NCBI RefSeq assembly: GCF_004793885.1
Contig: NZ_SRYG01000008.1
Location: 34,366-98,365 of the forward strand
DNA from: Dubosiella muris
Lineage (GTDB): Bacteria > Bacillota_I > Bacilli_A > Erysipelotrichales > Erysipelotrichaceae
Reading direction: 5' to 3'
Length of the DNA: 64,000 nucleotides
Within the stretch, counting starts at the first letter, position 1; each line of letters begins with the position of its first letter. Below the pieces are notes generated by a model. That model worked only from the letters and a program-made list of their open reading frames with translations. It was not told where the DNA came from and searched no databases. Position numbers and translations under genes: made by a program. This document shows positions 16,287-24,108 of the stretch, piece by piece.

Positions 16287-17786
16287 TTATTCTCCCTTGT
16301 TCAGGCACGCCTGCATGGCGGCCATGGCGCCTTCGTTGTCTATCGTGTCCAGCGCGCTTGTTACCGCGTCGTGAAGGCCTTCGATCGCGTTCAAATCCTG
16401 TCCCCAGAAGCTCGTGTTGCCCAGAACGAGGGAAACGAGCTGCGCGTTTGGCTTGTCGCTGTTGGCGGCAAAGAATTCGAGCACGTCGGCGTCGTCCTTG
16501 ATCGTGTACGGCTGTTTCGTGACCGGATTTACGGCTTTTAATCCATCGGCGTCCAGTTCCTTGCCGCGGTAGAAGGCGATGTAGCTGGCCAGCGACGTCG
16601 TGAGCGCTTTCGGGAGCTTGTGGAACTTGTCCACGTAACCAAGCAGGGAAGGGAGGACGCGCGCCTTCCACTTCGCCGTCGAGTTGAGCGAGATTGCGAG
16701 CAGCTCGTGGTCGATGAACGGATTTTTGAAACGTTCCGTCACGGCTTTGGCGAATTGCTCGCAGTCTTCCTTCGAAAGCGAAAGCGTCGGGATGATCTCG
16801 TTGTAAATGGCTTCGTTCATGTACGCGCTGATCGTCGGATCGTACATGCAGTCGCGCACGATCGTCTGGCCGGCCAGAAAGGCACCCAGCACCATCGACG
16901 TGTGCGCGCCGTTCAAAATGCGCACTTTCTGCTCCTTGTATGGCTTGTGGTCGTCGGTCACGATGATTGGCAGACCGGCTTTTTCAAACGGCAGCTCGTC
17001 GCGCAGCGACTGCGGACCTTCAATGACCCAGACACCGAAAATCTCGCCGGTGTCCAGCGTATTGTCCACGTAGCCGTTTTCCGCGTTCATTGCGTCAGCT
17101 TCCGCGCGCGGATAGCCGGTGACGATGCGGTCGACCAGCGTCGAGCAGAACACGTTTTCTTTTTGGATCCACTGAATGAAGTCTTCGCCCAGGTTCCAGT
17201 CTTTGGCGTGCTGAAGGACGCATTTTTCGAGTTCCTTGCCGTTGTTGTCGATGAGCTCGCACGCCAGGATGATGAAGCCCGGCAGCTGCTGCTGGAAGCG
17301 GGCGAACAAAAACTGCGTCAGTTTGGCCGGGTAGCTGGCGGCTGGCGCGTCGGCGAACTGGCACGTTGGATCGTAGGCGATGCCGGCTTCGGTCGTGTTG
17401 CACGTGATGAAGCGCAAATCCGGTTTTTTCGCCATGTCGAGCACCTCGTTCCAGTCCTCGTAGGCGTTCAGGCAGTTTTTGACCGCCGAGATGACGCGCT
17501 TTTCGCGGACTTCCTGGCCATCCTGGAATCCTTGCAAATACAAGGTGTACAAGCCTTCCTGCTCGTTGATGATGTCCTTGAGGCGGAATGCGCCCTGGCT
17601 GATTGGCTGCACGAGCGTGACTTTCGTGTCGAAGCCGGCTTTCTCGTTCATTTGGTCGATGAAGTAGTCGACGAATCCGCGCATAAAGTTTCCTTCGCCA
17701 AACTGCAATACGCGAACCGGCGCGTCTTCCAAAAGGTAGCCTTCGTAGTTCGATTGTTTCAAAGTTTCGTAATTTAATGTTTTCAT
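16287..17786 (-). CDS. uxaB: Tagaturonate reductase (altronate oxidoreductase)
   Basis: A 499-residue NAD-dependent polyol dehydrogenase of the mannitol dehydrogenase superfamily that reduces D-tagaturonate to D-altronate. The N-terminal nucleotide-binding region is VRVLQFGEGNFMRGFVDYF, and the catalytic region is typified by KVRILNGAHTSMVLGAFL and the following lysine-rich helices. UxaB rather than fructuronate reductase UxuB is favoured by the pairing with uxaA and by the UxaB-like N-terminus. The start at 17786 follows GAGGAACA. It ends 2 bp before eda. Confidence 0.92.
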   Translation of the reverse strand: MKTLNYETLKQSNYEGYLLEDAPVRVLQFGEGNFMRGFVDYFIDQMNEKAGFDTKVTLVQPISQGAFRLKDIINEQEGLYTLYLQGFQDGQEVREKRVISAVKNCLNAYEDWNEVLDMAKKPDLRFITCNTTEAGIAYDPTCQFADAPAASYPAKLTQFLFARFQQQLPGFIILACELIDNNGKELEKCVLQHAKDWNLGEDFIQWIQKENVFCSTLVDRIVTGYPRAEADAMNAENGYVDNTLDTGEIFGVWVIEGPQSLRDELPFEKAGLPIIVTDDHKPYKEQKVRILNGAHTSMVLGAFLAGQTIVRDCMYDPTISAYMNEAIYNEIIPTLSLSKEDCEQFAKAVTERFKNPFIDHELLAISLNSTAKWKARVLPSLLGYVDKFHKLPKALTTSLASYIAFYRGKELDADGLKAVNPVTKQPYTIKDDADVLEFFAANSDKPNAQLVSLVLGNTSFWGQDLNAIEGLHDAVTSALDTIDNEGAMAAMQACLNKGE

Positions 17787-17805
17787 ATGTTTGTTCCTCT
17801 CGAAT

Positions 17806-19290
17806 TTACAGGGTGACGCCCTGCTTGAAAATCGCCATGTCGTGGAAGCCCGCTTTTTCGCTGGCGACAAGCTCGCCGCTGGCGACGGCGAGCACGAAGT
17901 CCAAAAGCTCGTCGGAGAGCTCGTCGAGGTTTTTGGACTCGAGCAGCTGGCCGCAGTTGAAGTCGATCCATTTCGACTTGTGCTTGGCCAGCAAGGAGTT
18001 GCTGGAAATCTTCATCGTCGGCACCGGGGAGGCGAACGGCGTGCCGCGTCCGGTCGTGAAGAGCACCATGTGCGCGCCGCTGGCGGCCAGCGCCGTGCTG
18101 GCGACTAAATCGTTGCCCGGGGCCGAAAGCAGGTTCAATCCTTTGTGCTGCACTCTTTCCCCATAGGAAAGCACGCCTTCGACTGGAGCCGAGCCCGCTT
18201 TTTGCGTGCAGCCCATCGACTTGTCCTCCAGCGTGGAAATGCCGCCTTTTTTATTGCCGGGCGACGGGTTTTCGTAAATCGTCTGGTTGTGGGACTGGAA
18301 ATACGTCTTGAAGCCGTTGATGAGATCGACGGTTTGCTCGAACAGCCGCTCGTTTTCGCAGCGGTTCATGAGCAGTGTTTCCGCGCCGAACATTTCCGGC
18401 ACCTCGGTCAGGATCGTCGTGCCGCCCTGGGCGATGAGCTTGTCGGAAAACGCGCCGACGGTCGGGTTGGCGGTGATGCCGGACAACCCGTCCGATCCGC
18501 CGCACTTCAAACCAATGACGAGCTCGCTGGCGCCAATCGGCTCGCGCTTGTCGTTTTTCATGCGACGGGCGAGGCGTTCGACGCGTTCGATGCCGGCCGC
18601 GATTTCATCCTCGACGTCCTGGCACACGAGATACTCGATGCGATCGCTTTCCGGGTCGTTCAAATATGGCTTGATCGTGTCGATGTTCGAGTTTTCGCAG
18701 CCCAGCCCGAGCACGAGGACGCCGCCGGCGTTGGGGTGCTCGATCAAATCCGCCAAAATGCGGCGGGTGTTGTCCTGGTCGCCGCCCATTTGCGAGCAGC
18801 CGTACGGATGCGGAAAGGCGCACACGGCTTCCACGCCGTCCTTGACAAGATGCGCGCTCGCTTTCTCGATGGCCTGGGCGATGTTGTTGACGCAGCCCAC
18901 GGTCGGAATGATCCAGATTTCGTTGCGGATGCCGGCCTTGCCGCTGGAACGGCGGTAGCCGGCAAACGTTTTTTCCGGCCGCGGCGCCAGCGCCGGGATG
19001 TCTGGGGTATACGTGTAGTCGAGCACGTCGCCTAAATTGGTTTTGATGTTGTGGATGTGCACCCATTGTCCGGCTTCGATCGGCGTCGTAGCGTGGCCGA
19101 TCGCCAGACCGTACTTGACAATGTTTTCGTCTTCGCCAATCGGGCGCAGGGCGAACTTATGACCGGGCGCGATGTCTTCGATCAATTCGAACGAACCGTT
19201 TTTCGTTTCGATGCGCTCTCCTTGTTTCAAGGGGGTCAAGGCAACCGCCACGTTGTCTTGCGGATTGATTTGGATCCATTGTTTATCCAT
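17806..19290 (-). CDS. uxaA: Altronate dehydratase
   Basis: A 494-residue Fe-dependent dehydratase that turns D-altronate into 2-keto-3-deoxygluconate. The N-terminal SAF domain (1-100; AIGHATTPIEAGQWVHIHNI) leads to the core with FAGYRRSSGKAGIRNEIWIIPTVGC, the cysteine-containing LGLGCENSN, LKCGGSDGLSGITANP and TGRGTPFASPVPTMK, all typical of full-length UxaA. It is the first gene of the leftward operon and is controlled from the 19332-19378 region. Confidence 0.95.
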   Translation of the reverse strand: MDKQWIQINPQDNVAVALTPLKQGERIETKNGSFELIEDIAPGHKFALRPIGEDENIVKYGLAIGHATTPIEAGQWVHIHNIKTNLGDVLDYTYTPDIPALAPRPEKTFAGYRRSSGKAGIRNEIWIIPTVGCVNNIAQAIEKASAHLVKDGVEAVCAFPHPYGCSQMGGDQDNTRRILADLIEHPNAGGVLVLGLGCENSNIDTIKPYLNDPESDRIEYLVCQDVEDEIAAGIERVERLARRMKNDKREPIGASELVIGLKCGGSDGLSGITANPTVGAFSDKLIAQGGTTILTEVPEMFGAETLLMNRCENERLFEQTVDLINGFKTYFQSHNQTIYENPSPGNKKGGISTLEDKSMGCTQKAGSAPVEGVLSYGERVQHKGLNLLSAPGNDLVASTALAASGAHMVLFTTGRGTPFASPVPTMKISSNSLLAKHKSKWIDFNCGQLLESKNLDELSDELLDFVLAVASGELVASEKAGFHDMAIFKQGVTL

Positions 19291-19331
19291 TGATTTTCCT
19301 CCTGTTTTGCATACACATTTTTCGGTTTATG

Positions 19332-19345
19332 TGTAAAGGCTTACA
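19332..19345. promoter_or_regulatory. LacI-type operator at the uxaA promoter
   Basis: TGTAAAGGCTTACA: half-sites TGTAA and TTACA around 4 bases. It lies 4 bases downstream of the minus-strand -10, so it covers the uxaA start site. An identical copy is at 19549-19562. Confidence 0.75.
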
Positions 19346-19349
19346 TATT

Positions 19350-19378
19350 ATTTATCATAAAAAGTAGGGAGGTGTCAA
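19350..19378 (-). promoter_or_regulatory. Promoter of the uxaA-uxaB-eda-kdgK operon
   Basis: On the minus strand, -35 TTGACA (consensus), 17-base spacer, -10 ATAAAT. The rest of the 306-bp divergent region, 19379-19512, is AT-rich and shows no gene. Confidence 0.7.
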
Positions 19379-19512
19379 CGGAAGGGAATAAAAAATGACT
19401 TGAAAATGGCAGACATTTTATTTTCATCGGGGAAGAAACGTGTAAGAAAGACCAATAATTTGGGGAAGATATAGATTTTTGTCAAATGAATAAGCAAAAC
19501 TTAAATAATAGA

Positions 19513-19541
19513 TTGCCTTTCTTTTTTCAATCCTGTATAGT
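19513..19541 (+). promoter_or_regulatory. Promoter of the TRAP transporter-uxaC operon
   Basis: -35 TTGCCT, 17-base spacer, -10 TATAGT, diverging from the uxaA promoter. Confidence 0.7.
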
Positions 19542-19548
19542 GGTTTGC

Positions 19549-19562
19549 TGTAAAGGCTTACA
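19549..19562. promoter_or_regulatory. LacI-type operator at the TRAP promoter
   Basis: The same 14 bases as at 19332-19345 (TGTAAAGGCTTACA), followed in both copies by an AT-rich triplet. It starts 8 bases after the -10 and so covers the transcription start. The two sites are 217 bp apart, which would allow looping. Confidence 0.75.
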
Positions 19563-19596
19563 CATAAAATTGAAGCGATAGAAGGAGAAACAATCT

Positions 19597-20625
19597 ATGA
19601 AATTATGGAGACGGCTTTTCGCAGGTGTCGCCGCGATGGCGATGACTTGCAGCCTGGCCGGTTGCGCGGCGTTCGATTCCGTGACCGGCGGCAAGCGGAT
19701 CATCCGGATCGCCCACGCGCAATCCGAAGAGCATCCCGAGCATATCGGCATGCTGGCGTTCAAAGAAATCATCGAGGAACGCCTTGGCGACAAATACGAA
19801 GTGGAAATCTTTCCCAACGAGCTGCTTGGCTCGGCCCAGAAGGCGATCGAGCTGACGCAGACCGGCGCAATCGACTTTGTGGTCGCCGGAACGGCAAACG
19901 TGGAAACGTTCGCGAAATCGTACGAAATCTTTTCCATGCCTTACTTGTTCACGTCGACCGACGCGTACCATGAGGTGATGAACGATATCGACTACATGCA
20001 GGCGTTGTACAATTCGACAGACAAGTCGGGATTCCGGGTTTTGACATGGTTCGACGCGGGAACGCGCAGCTTTTATTCCACGAAGCCGATTCGCACCCCG
20101 GACGACTTGAAAGGACAGAAGATCCGCGTGCAGCAGTCGCCGGCTTCCGTCAACATGGTGAAGGCGTTTGGCGCGGCCGCCAGCCCGATGTCGTTTGGCG
20201 AGGTGTACACGGCTATCCAGCAGGGCGTTATCAACGGCGCGGAAAACAACGAGCTCGCCCTCACCAACAACAAGCACGGCGAAGTAGCGAAGTATTATTC
20301 GTACAACCAGCACCAGATGGTGCCGGATGTGCTCATTGGCAACACGAAATTTCTTGAAAGCCTGAGCGACGAGGAATACGCGGTGTTCATGGAAGCGGCG
20401 CAAAAGGCGACCGAGGTGGAAATGGCCGAATGGGTCAAAGCGGTAGAAAAAGCGAAACAAATCGCGAAAGACGAGCAGGGCGTCGAGTTCATCGAAGTCG
20501 ACATCCAGGCGTTCAAGGACAAAGTGTCGGACGTGCAAAAGGAAATGCTCGAAAACAACCCGGATATCGTGGAGATGTACGAGCATATCCAGGAAGTCAA
20601 CCGCAAATACGAAGAAAAGGAGTAG
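19597..20625 (+). CDS. TRAP transporter solute-binding protein, DctP family (lipoprotein)
   Basis: A 342-residue extracytoplasmic receptor of a tripartite ATP-independent periplasmic transporter. A lipoprotein signal ends at SLAGC (Cys about 24), so it is anchored outside the membrane. The mature part has the DctP features RIAHAQSEEHPEH, YEIFSMPYLF, and the conserved LKGQKIRVQQSPASVNMVKAFGA, containing the arginine that binds the substrate carboxylate. With uxaC downstream the substrate is probably galacturonate and/or glucuronate; several DctP homologues bind uronates. It is the first gene of the operon under the shared LacI operator. Confidence 0.92.
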   Translation: MKLWRRLFAGVAAMAMTCSLAGCAAFDSVTGGKRIIRIAHAQSEEHPEHIGMLAFKEIIEERLGDKYEVEIFPNELLGSAQKAIELTQTGAIDFVVAGTANVETFAKSYEIFSMPYLFTSTDAYHEVMNDIDYMQALYNSTDKSGFRVLTWFDAGTRSFYSTKPIRTPDDLKGQKIRVQQSPASVNMVKAFGAAASPMSFGEVYTAIQQGVINGAENNELALTNNKHGEVAKYYSYNQHQMVPDVLIGNTKFLESLSDEEYAVFMEAAQKATEVEMAEWVKAVEKAKQIAKDEQGVEFIEVDIQAFKDKVSDVQKEMLENNPDIVEMYEHIQEVNRKYEEKE

Positions 20626-20631
20626 GAAACG

Positions 20632-21156
20632 ATGTTGAAAATTACGAAAACGATCCGGAAACGGATGGATCAGATCATCATGGGCGCTTGCGTCGTCTTG
20701 TTCGCGTTCATGGTCGTGATCGGCTCCTATCAAATTATTACGCGCTACTTTTTCAACCGGCCAAGCACGGTGAGCGAGGAGCTGCTCACGTACAGCTTTG
20801 TTTGGATGGCGCTGCTGGCCAGCGCCTACGTGTTTGGCATCCGCGACCATATGCGGATGGGCTTTCTGGCCGACAAGCTGCAAGGAAAAGCGAAGCAGGC
20901 GCTCGACATTTTCATCGAGATCCTGATTTTGGGCTTCGCGTTGCTGGCGCTTGTGTGGGGCGGCAGCGCGATCATGCAGTTGTCCATGCAGCAAATGACG
21001 GCTTCGCTTGGCATCCCGATGGGATACGTGTACACGATTTTGCCCGTTTCCGGCGTGGCGATTCTCGTATACAGCGTGTTGAACATCATCGACATGTGCC
21101 ATGGCGAAAATTTAGACATGCACAGCGGTGTCGAAGAGAAAGGGGACGTGTACTAA
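20632..21156 (+). CDS. TRAP transporter small membrane subunit, DctQ family
   Basis: A 174-residue protein with four hydrophobic spans and the DctQ signature RYFFNRPSTVSEELLTYSFVWMALLASAY. It joins the large subunit and the binding protein. It starts 6 bp after dctP and ends just before dctM. Confidence 0.92.
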   Translation: MLKITKTIRKRMDQIIMGACVVLFAFMVVIGSYQIITRYFFNRPSTVSEELLTYSFVWMALLASAYVFGIRDHMRMGFLADKLQGKAKQALDIFIEILILGFALLALVWGGSAIMQLSMQQMTASLGIPMGYVYTILPVSGVAILVYSVLNIIDMCHGENLDMHSGVEEKGDVY

Positions 21157-21157
21157 G

Positions 21158-22465
21158 ATGACAATCTCTTTATTATCCGGTTTGATTATTCTAGTTCTTT
21201 TGGTGGTTATGCTGCTTTTGGGCGTGCCAATCGCCATCGCCCTGGGGATTTCCTCGGTGTGCGCGATTTTGCCGATTATGCCTTTCGACGTCGCGGTGCT
21301 CACCGCCTCGCAGCGCATCTTCTCGGGAATTTCCGTGTTCTCGCTGCTGGCCATTCCGTTCTTTATTTTGGCGGGTAACATCATGAACCGCGGTGGCATC
21401 GCCATCCGCTTGATCAACCTGGCGAAAATGCTGACGGGAAAAATGCCGGGCGCCCTGGCGCAGACCAACGTTTTGGCCAACATGCTGTTTGGCTCGATTT
21501 CCGGGTCGGGAACGGCGGCCGCTTCCGCGATGGGTTCGATTATCGGGCCGGTTGAAAAGGAAGACGGCTACGATCCGAATTTCTCGGCGGCGGTCAACAT
21601 CGCGACCGCGCCGACTGGATTGCTCATTCCGCCAAGCAACGTCATGATCACGTACGCCCTCGTTTCGGGTGGCGCCAGCGTATCCGCCTTGTTTATGGCC
21701 GGCTACATTCCGGGCATCCTGTGGGGTCTGGCGTGCATGATCGTCGTGTACTTTCTGGCGAAGAAAAACAAGTTCTACTCCAACGTGCAAATGAGCGGGA
21801 AGGAAAAGTGGAACGTGCTGCTGCAGGCGCTGCCTTGCCTGCTGCTCATCGTCGTCGTGATCGGCGGTATTATCGGCGGTATCTTTACCGCGACAGAAGG
21901 CTCGGTCGTGGCCGTGGTGTACTCGCTTGTTCTTTCGCTCTTTGGCTACAAGTCGATCAAATGGAGCGACTTGCCGGCCATCTTCAAGGAAAGCGCGCAA
22001 ATGACGGGCATCATCATCTTTTTGATTGGCGTGTCCTCGATCATGTCGTGGGTCATGGCGTTCACGGGCATCCCGCAGCTGGTGAGTGAAGGGCTGCTTG
22101 GCTTGACCGACAACAAAGTCATCATCCTGCTGCTGATCAACGTGATTTTGCTCGTTGTTGGCACGTTTATGGATATGACGCCGGCGTGCCTGATCTTCAC
22201 GCCGATCTTCCTGCCGGTTTGCACGGCGCTGGGTATGGATGTCATCCACTTCGGGATCATGCTCATCTTCAACTTGTGTATCGGCACGATCACGCCGCCG
22301 GTGGGCACGACGCTCTTTGTTGGCGTCAAGGTCGGCGGGGTCACGATCGAGTCGGTCATCAAGCAGCTGCTGCTGTACTTTGGCGCGATCTTCGTCGTGC
22401 TCATGCTCGTCACGTACATTCCGCAAATCAGCTTGTGGCTGCCGACTGTGCTGGGCGTCATGTAG
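21158..22465 (+). CDS. TRAP transporter large permease subunit, DctM family
   Basis: A 435-residue, 12-span ion-driven transporter. Family features are LLLGVPIAIALGISS at the start, SISGSGTAAASAMGSI, ATAPTGLLIPPSNVMITYALVSGG, and near the end TPIFLPV and LCIGTITPPVGTTLFVG. The ATG at 21158 is 1 bp past the dctQ stop; an earlier in-frame start at 21128 overlaps dctQ and is less likely. It is followed by a hairpin and then uxaC. Confidence 0.93.
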   Translation: MTISLLSGLIILVLLVVMLLLGVPIAIALGISSVCAILPIMPFDVAVLTASQRIFSGISVFSLLAIPFFILAGNIMNRGGIAIRLINLAKMLTGKMPGALAQTNVLANMLFGSISGSGTAAASAMGSIIGPVEKEDGYDPNFSAAVNIATAPTGLLIPPSNVMITYALVSGGASVSALFMAGYIPGILWGLACMIVVYFLAKKNKFYSNVQMSGKEKWNVLLQALPCLLLIVVVIGGIIGGIFTATEGSVVAVVYSLVLSLFGYKSIKWSDLPAIFKESAQMTGIIIFLIGVSSIMSWVMAFTGIPQLVSEGLLGLTDNKVIILLLINVILLVVGTFMDMTPACLIFTPIFLPVCTALGMDVIHFGIMLIFNLCIGTITPPVGTTLFVGVKVGGVTIESVIKQLLLYFGAIFVVLMLVTYIPQISLWLPTVLGVM

Positions 22466-22489
22466 AAAACCCAACAACAAACGCAATGT

Positions 22490-22528
22490 AATCGACTGGT
22501 TTCGCCATGGAAGCGGATTCAGTCGATT
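22490..22528 (+). repeat. Inverted repeat between the TRAP genes and uxaC
   Basis: AATCGACTG and CAGTCGATT are perfect 9-base arms around 21 bases. No T-run follows, so it is more likely an mRNA processing or stability element than a terminator. Confidence 0.55.
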
Positions 22529-22572
22529 TGTACAATAAAAATGATTATAAAATAAAAGACAGGAGAACCATT

Positions 22573-23988
22573 ATGAAAAAGTTTATGGACAAGGACTTCC
22601 TTCTCGAAACCGAAACGGCGAAGGAACTGTTTCACGATTACGCGGCTGTCGTGCCGGTGCTCGACTACCACTGCCACATCGACCCGCAGGAAATTTACGA
22701 AAACCGCCAGTTTGAAAACATTGCCCAGGTATGGCTGGGGGGCGACCACTACAAGTGGCGCCAGATGCGCTCGAACGGCATTGACGAATACTACATTACC
22801 GGCGAGGCGTCGGACTGGGAAAAGTTCGAGAAATACGCGCTGACGCTGGAAAAAGCGATTGGCAACCCGCTGTACCACTGGTCGCATTTGGAGCTGCAGC
22901 GCTTCTTTGGCATCGACACGCCGCTGAGCACGAAGACGGCCAAGGAAATCTGGGACAAAGCTAACGCGATGCTCCAGCAGGACGATATGCGCGTGCGCAG
23001 CCTGATTAAAAAGGCGAACGTCACACTCATTTGCACGACGGACGATCCAATCGACGATTTGAAATGGCACAAGCTCATCAAGGAAGACGAAAGCTTTGAC
23101 GTGCAAGTGCTGCCGGCATGGCGTCCGGACAAGGCGGTCAACATCAACAAGCCGGATTTCATGGCGTATGTGGCAAAGCTGGAAGCGGCGGCCGATATGA
23201 AGATCGACTCGTTTGCCGATTTGAAAGCGGCGCTGGCCAAACGCATGGACTACTTCGCGGCCAACGGCTGCTCGGTAGCCGACCACGGACTGGACTATGT
23301 GATGTACGTTCCGGCAAGTGACGAGGAAATCGAGACGATTTTCGCGAAAAAGAAAAACGGCGAGACGCTTTCCAACGAGGAAATCGTGAAATTCAAGACG
23401 GCGATCATGCTGTTTTTGGCCCAGGAAAACAAAAAGCACGACTGGGTGATGCAGTTGCACTATGGCTGCAAGCGCGACAACAACACGACGATGTTCGACA
23501 AACTCGGACCGGATACGGGCTTCGACTGCATTTCCAACGAGGCGCCGGGTGCGCAGCTGGCCGATTTCCTGAACGCGGTCAACGCCAACGGCGGTTTGCC
23601 GCGCACGATCATTTACTCGCTTAACCCGGGTGACGACGAAATGATTGGCACGATTATCGGCTGCTTCCAAAACAGCGACGCGATCGGCAAGATCCAGCAA
23701 GGATCCGCCTGGTGGTTCAACGACAACAAGACGGGTATGCAAAAACAAATGACGTCGCTGGCCAACCTTGGCTTGCTTGGCAACTTTGTCGGCATGCTGA
23801 CGGACTCGAGAAGCTTCCTGTCGTACCCGCGTCACGAGTACTTCCGCCGCATTTTGTGCAATCTCGTGGGCGGCTGGGTTGAGAACGGGGAGTTCCCGTA
23901 CGACATGGATTTGCTCGCGCCGATCATCAAGGGCATTTCCTACAACAACGCTATCGAATACTTCGGATTCGACTTGGAAAAGAAATAA
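22573..23988 (+). CDS. uxaC: Uronate isomerase (glucuronate/galacturonate isomerase)
   Basis: A 471-residue TIM-barrel metal enzyme of the amidohydrolase superfamily that interconverts glucuronate-fructuronate and galacturonate-tagaturonate. Visible motifs are the metal-binding DYHCHIDPQEIYENR, TTDDPIDDLKWH, and the C-terminal MLTDSRSFLSYPRHEYFRRILC. The start at 22573 follows AGGAGAACC. It ends the TRAP operon and provides the first enzymatic step for the leftward uxa operon. No uxuA/uxuB pair is present, so the galacturonate branch is the one encoded here. Confidence 0.96.
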   Translation: MKKFMDKDFLLETETAKELFHDYAAVVPVLDYHCHIDPQEIYENRQFENIAQVWLGGDHYKWRQMRSNGIDEYYITGEASDWEKFEKYALTLEKAIGNPLYHWSHLELQRFFGIDTPLSTKTAKEIWDKANAMLQQDDMRVRSLIKKANVTLICTTDDPIDDLKWHKLIKEDESFDVQVLPAWRPDKAVNINKPDFMAYVAKLEAAADMKIDSFADLKAALAKRMDYFAANGCSVADHGLDYVMYVPASDEEIETIFAKKKNGETLSNEEIVKFKTAIMLFLAQENKKHDWVMQLHYGCKRDNNTTMFDKLGPDTGFDCISNEAPGAQLADFLNAVNANGGLPRTIIYSLNPGDDEMIGTIIGCFQNSDAIGKIQQGSAWWFNDNKTGMQKQMTSLANLGLLGNFVGMLTDSRSFLSYPRHEYFRRILCNLVGGWVENGEFPYDMDLLAPIIKGISYNNAIEYFGFDLEKK

Positions 23989-23999
23989 AAAACAATTTC

Positions 24000-24024
24000 A
24001 AACCGGACGCGTTCCGGTTTTTTT
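24000..24024 (+). terminator. Terminator after uxaC
   Basis: AAACCGGA pairs with TCCGGTTT around CGCGT, followed by a T-run. Confidence 0.85.
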
Positions 24025-24045
24025 CGTGCGAAAGGGTTGCAGGAC

Positions 24046-24059
24046 TGAAAGCGGTTTCA
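24046..24059. promoter_or_regulatory. Catabolite-responsive element (cre)-like site before the LarA gene
   Basis: TGAAAGCGGTTTCA fits the cre consensus TGNAANCGNWNNCW at every fixed position. It would bind CcpA with HPr-Ser-P. It lies 50 bp before the start of the LarA-family gene. Confidence 0.6.
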
Positions 24060-24108
24060 TAAAATAAGAGGGAAGGAATGGTAGTACCAATTTGAAAAGG
24101 TGAAAGCA

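Noticed and set aside
16620-17777. Plus-strand open frame opposite uxaB
   Set aside because: Val/Phe/His-rich low-complexity translation without motifs; uxaB on the other strand is certain.
19603-21102. Long minus-strand open frame opposite the TRAP genes
   Set aside because: It mirrors dctP/dctQ, is rich in His, Arg and Val with no domain, and lacks a ribosome site. Such frames arise from the GC pattern of the real genes.
21191-22486. Minus-strand open frame opposite dctM
   Set aside because: Extreme Asp/Arg/Gln/His composition and no motif; the plus strand encodes a clear DctM.
24000-24100. T-box or other riboswitch before the LarA gene
   Set aside because: Only a terminator and a cre-like box are present; no T-box sequence or conserved aptamer core was seen.
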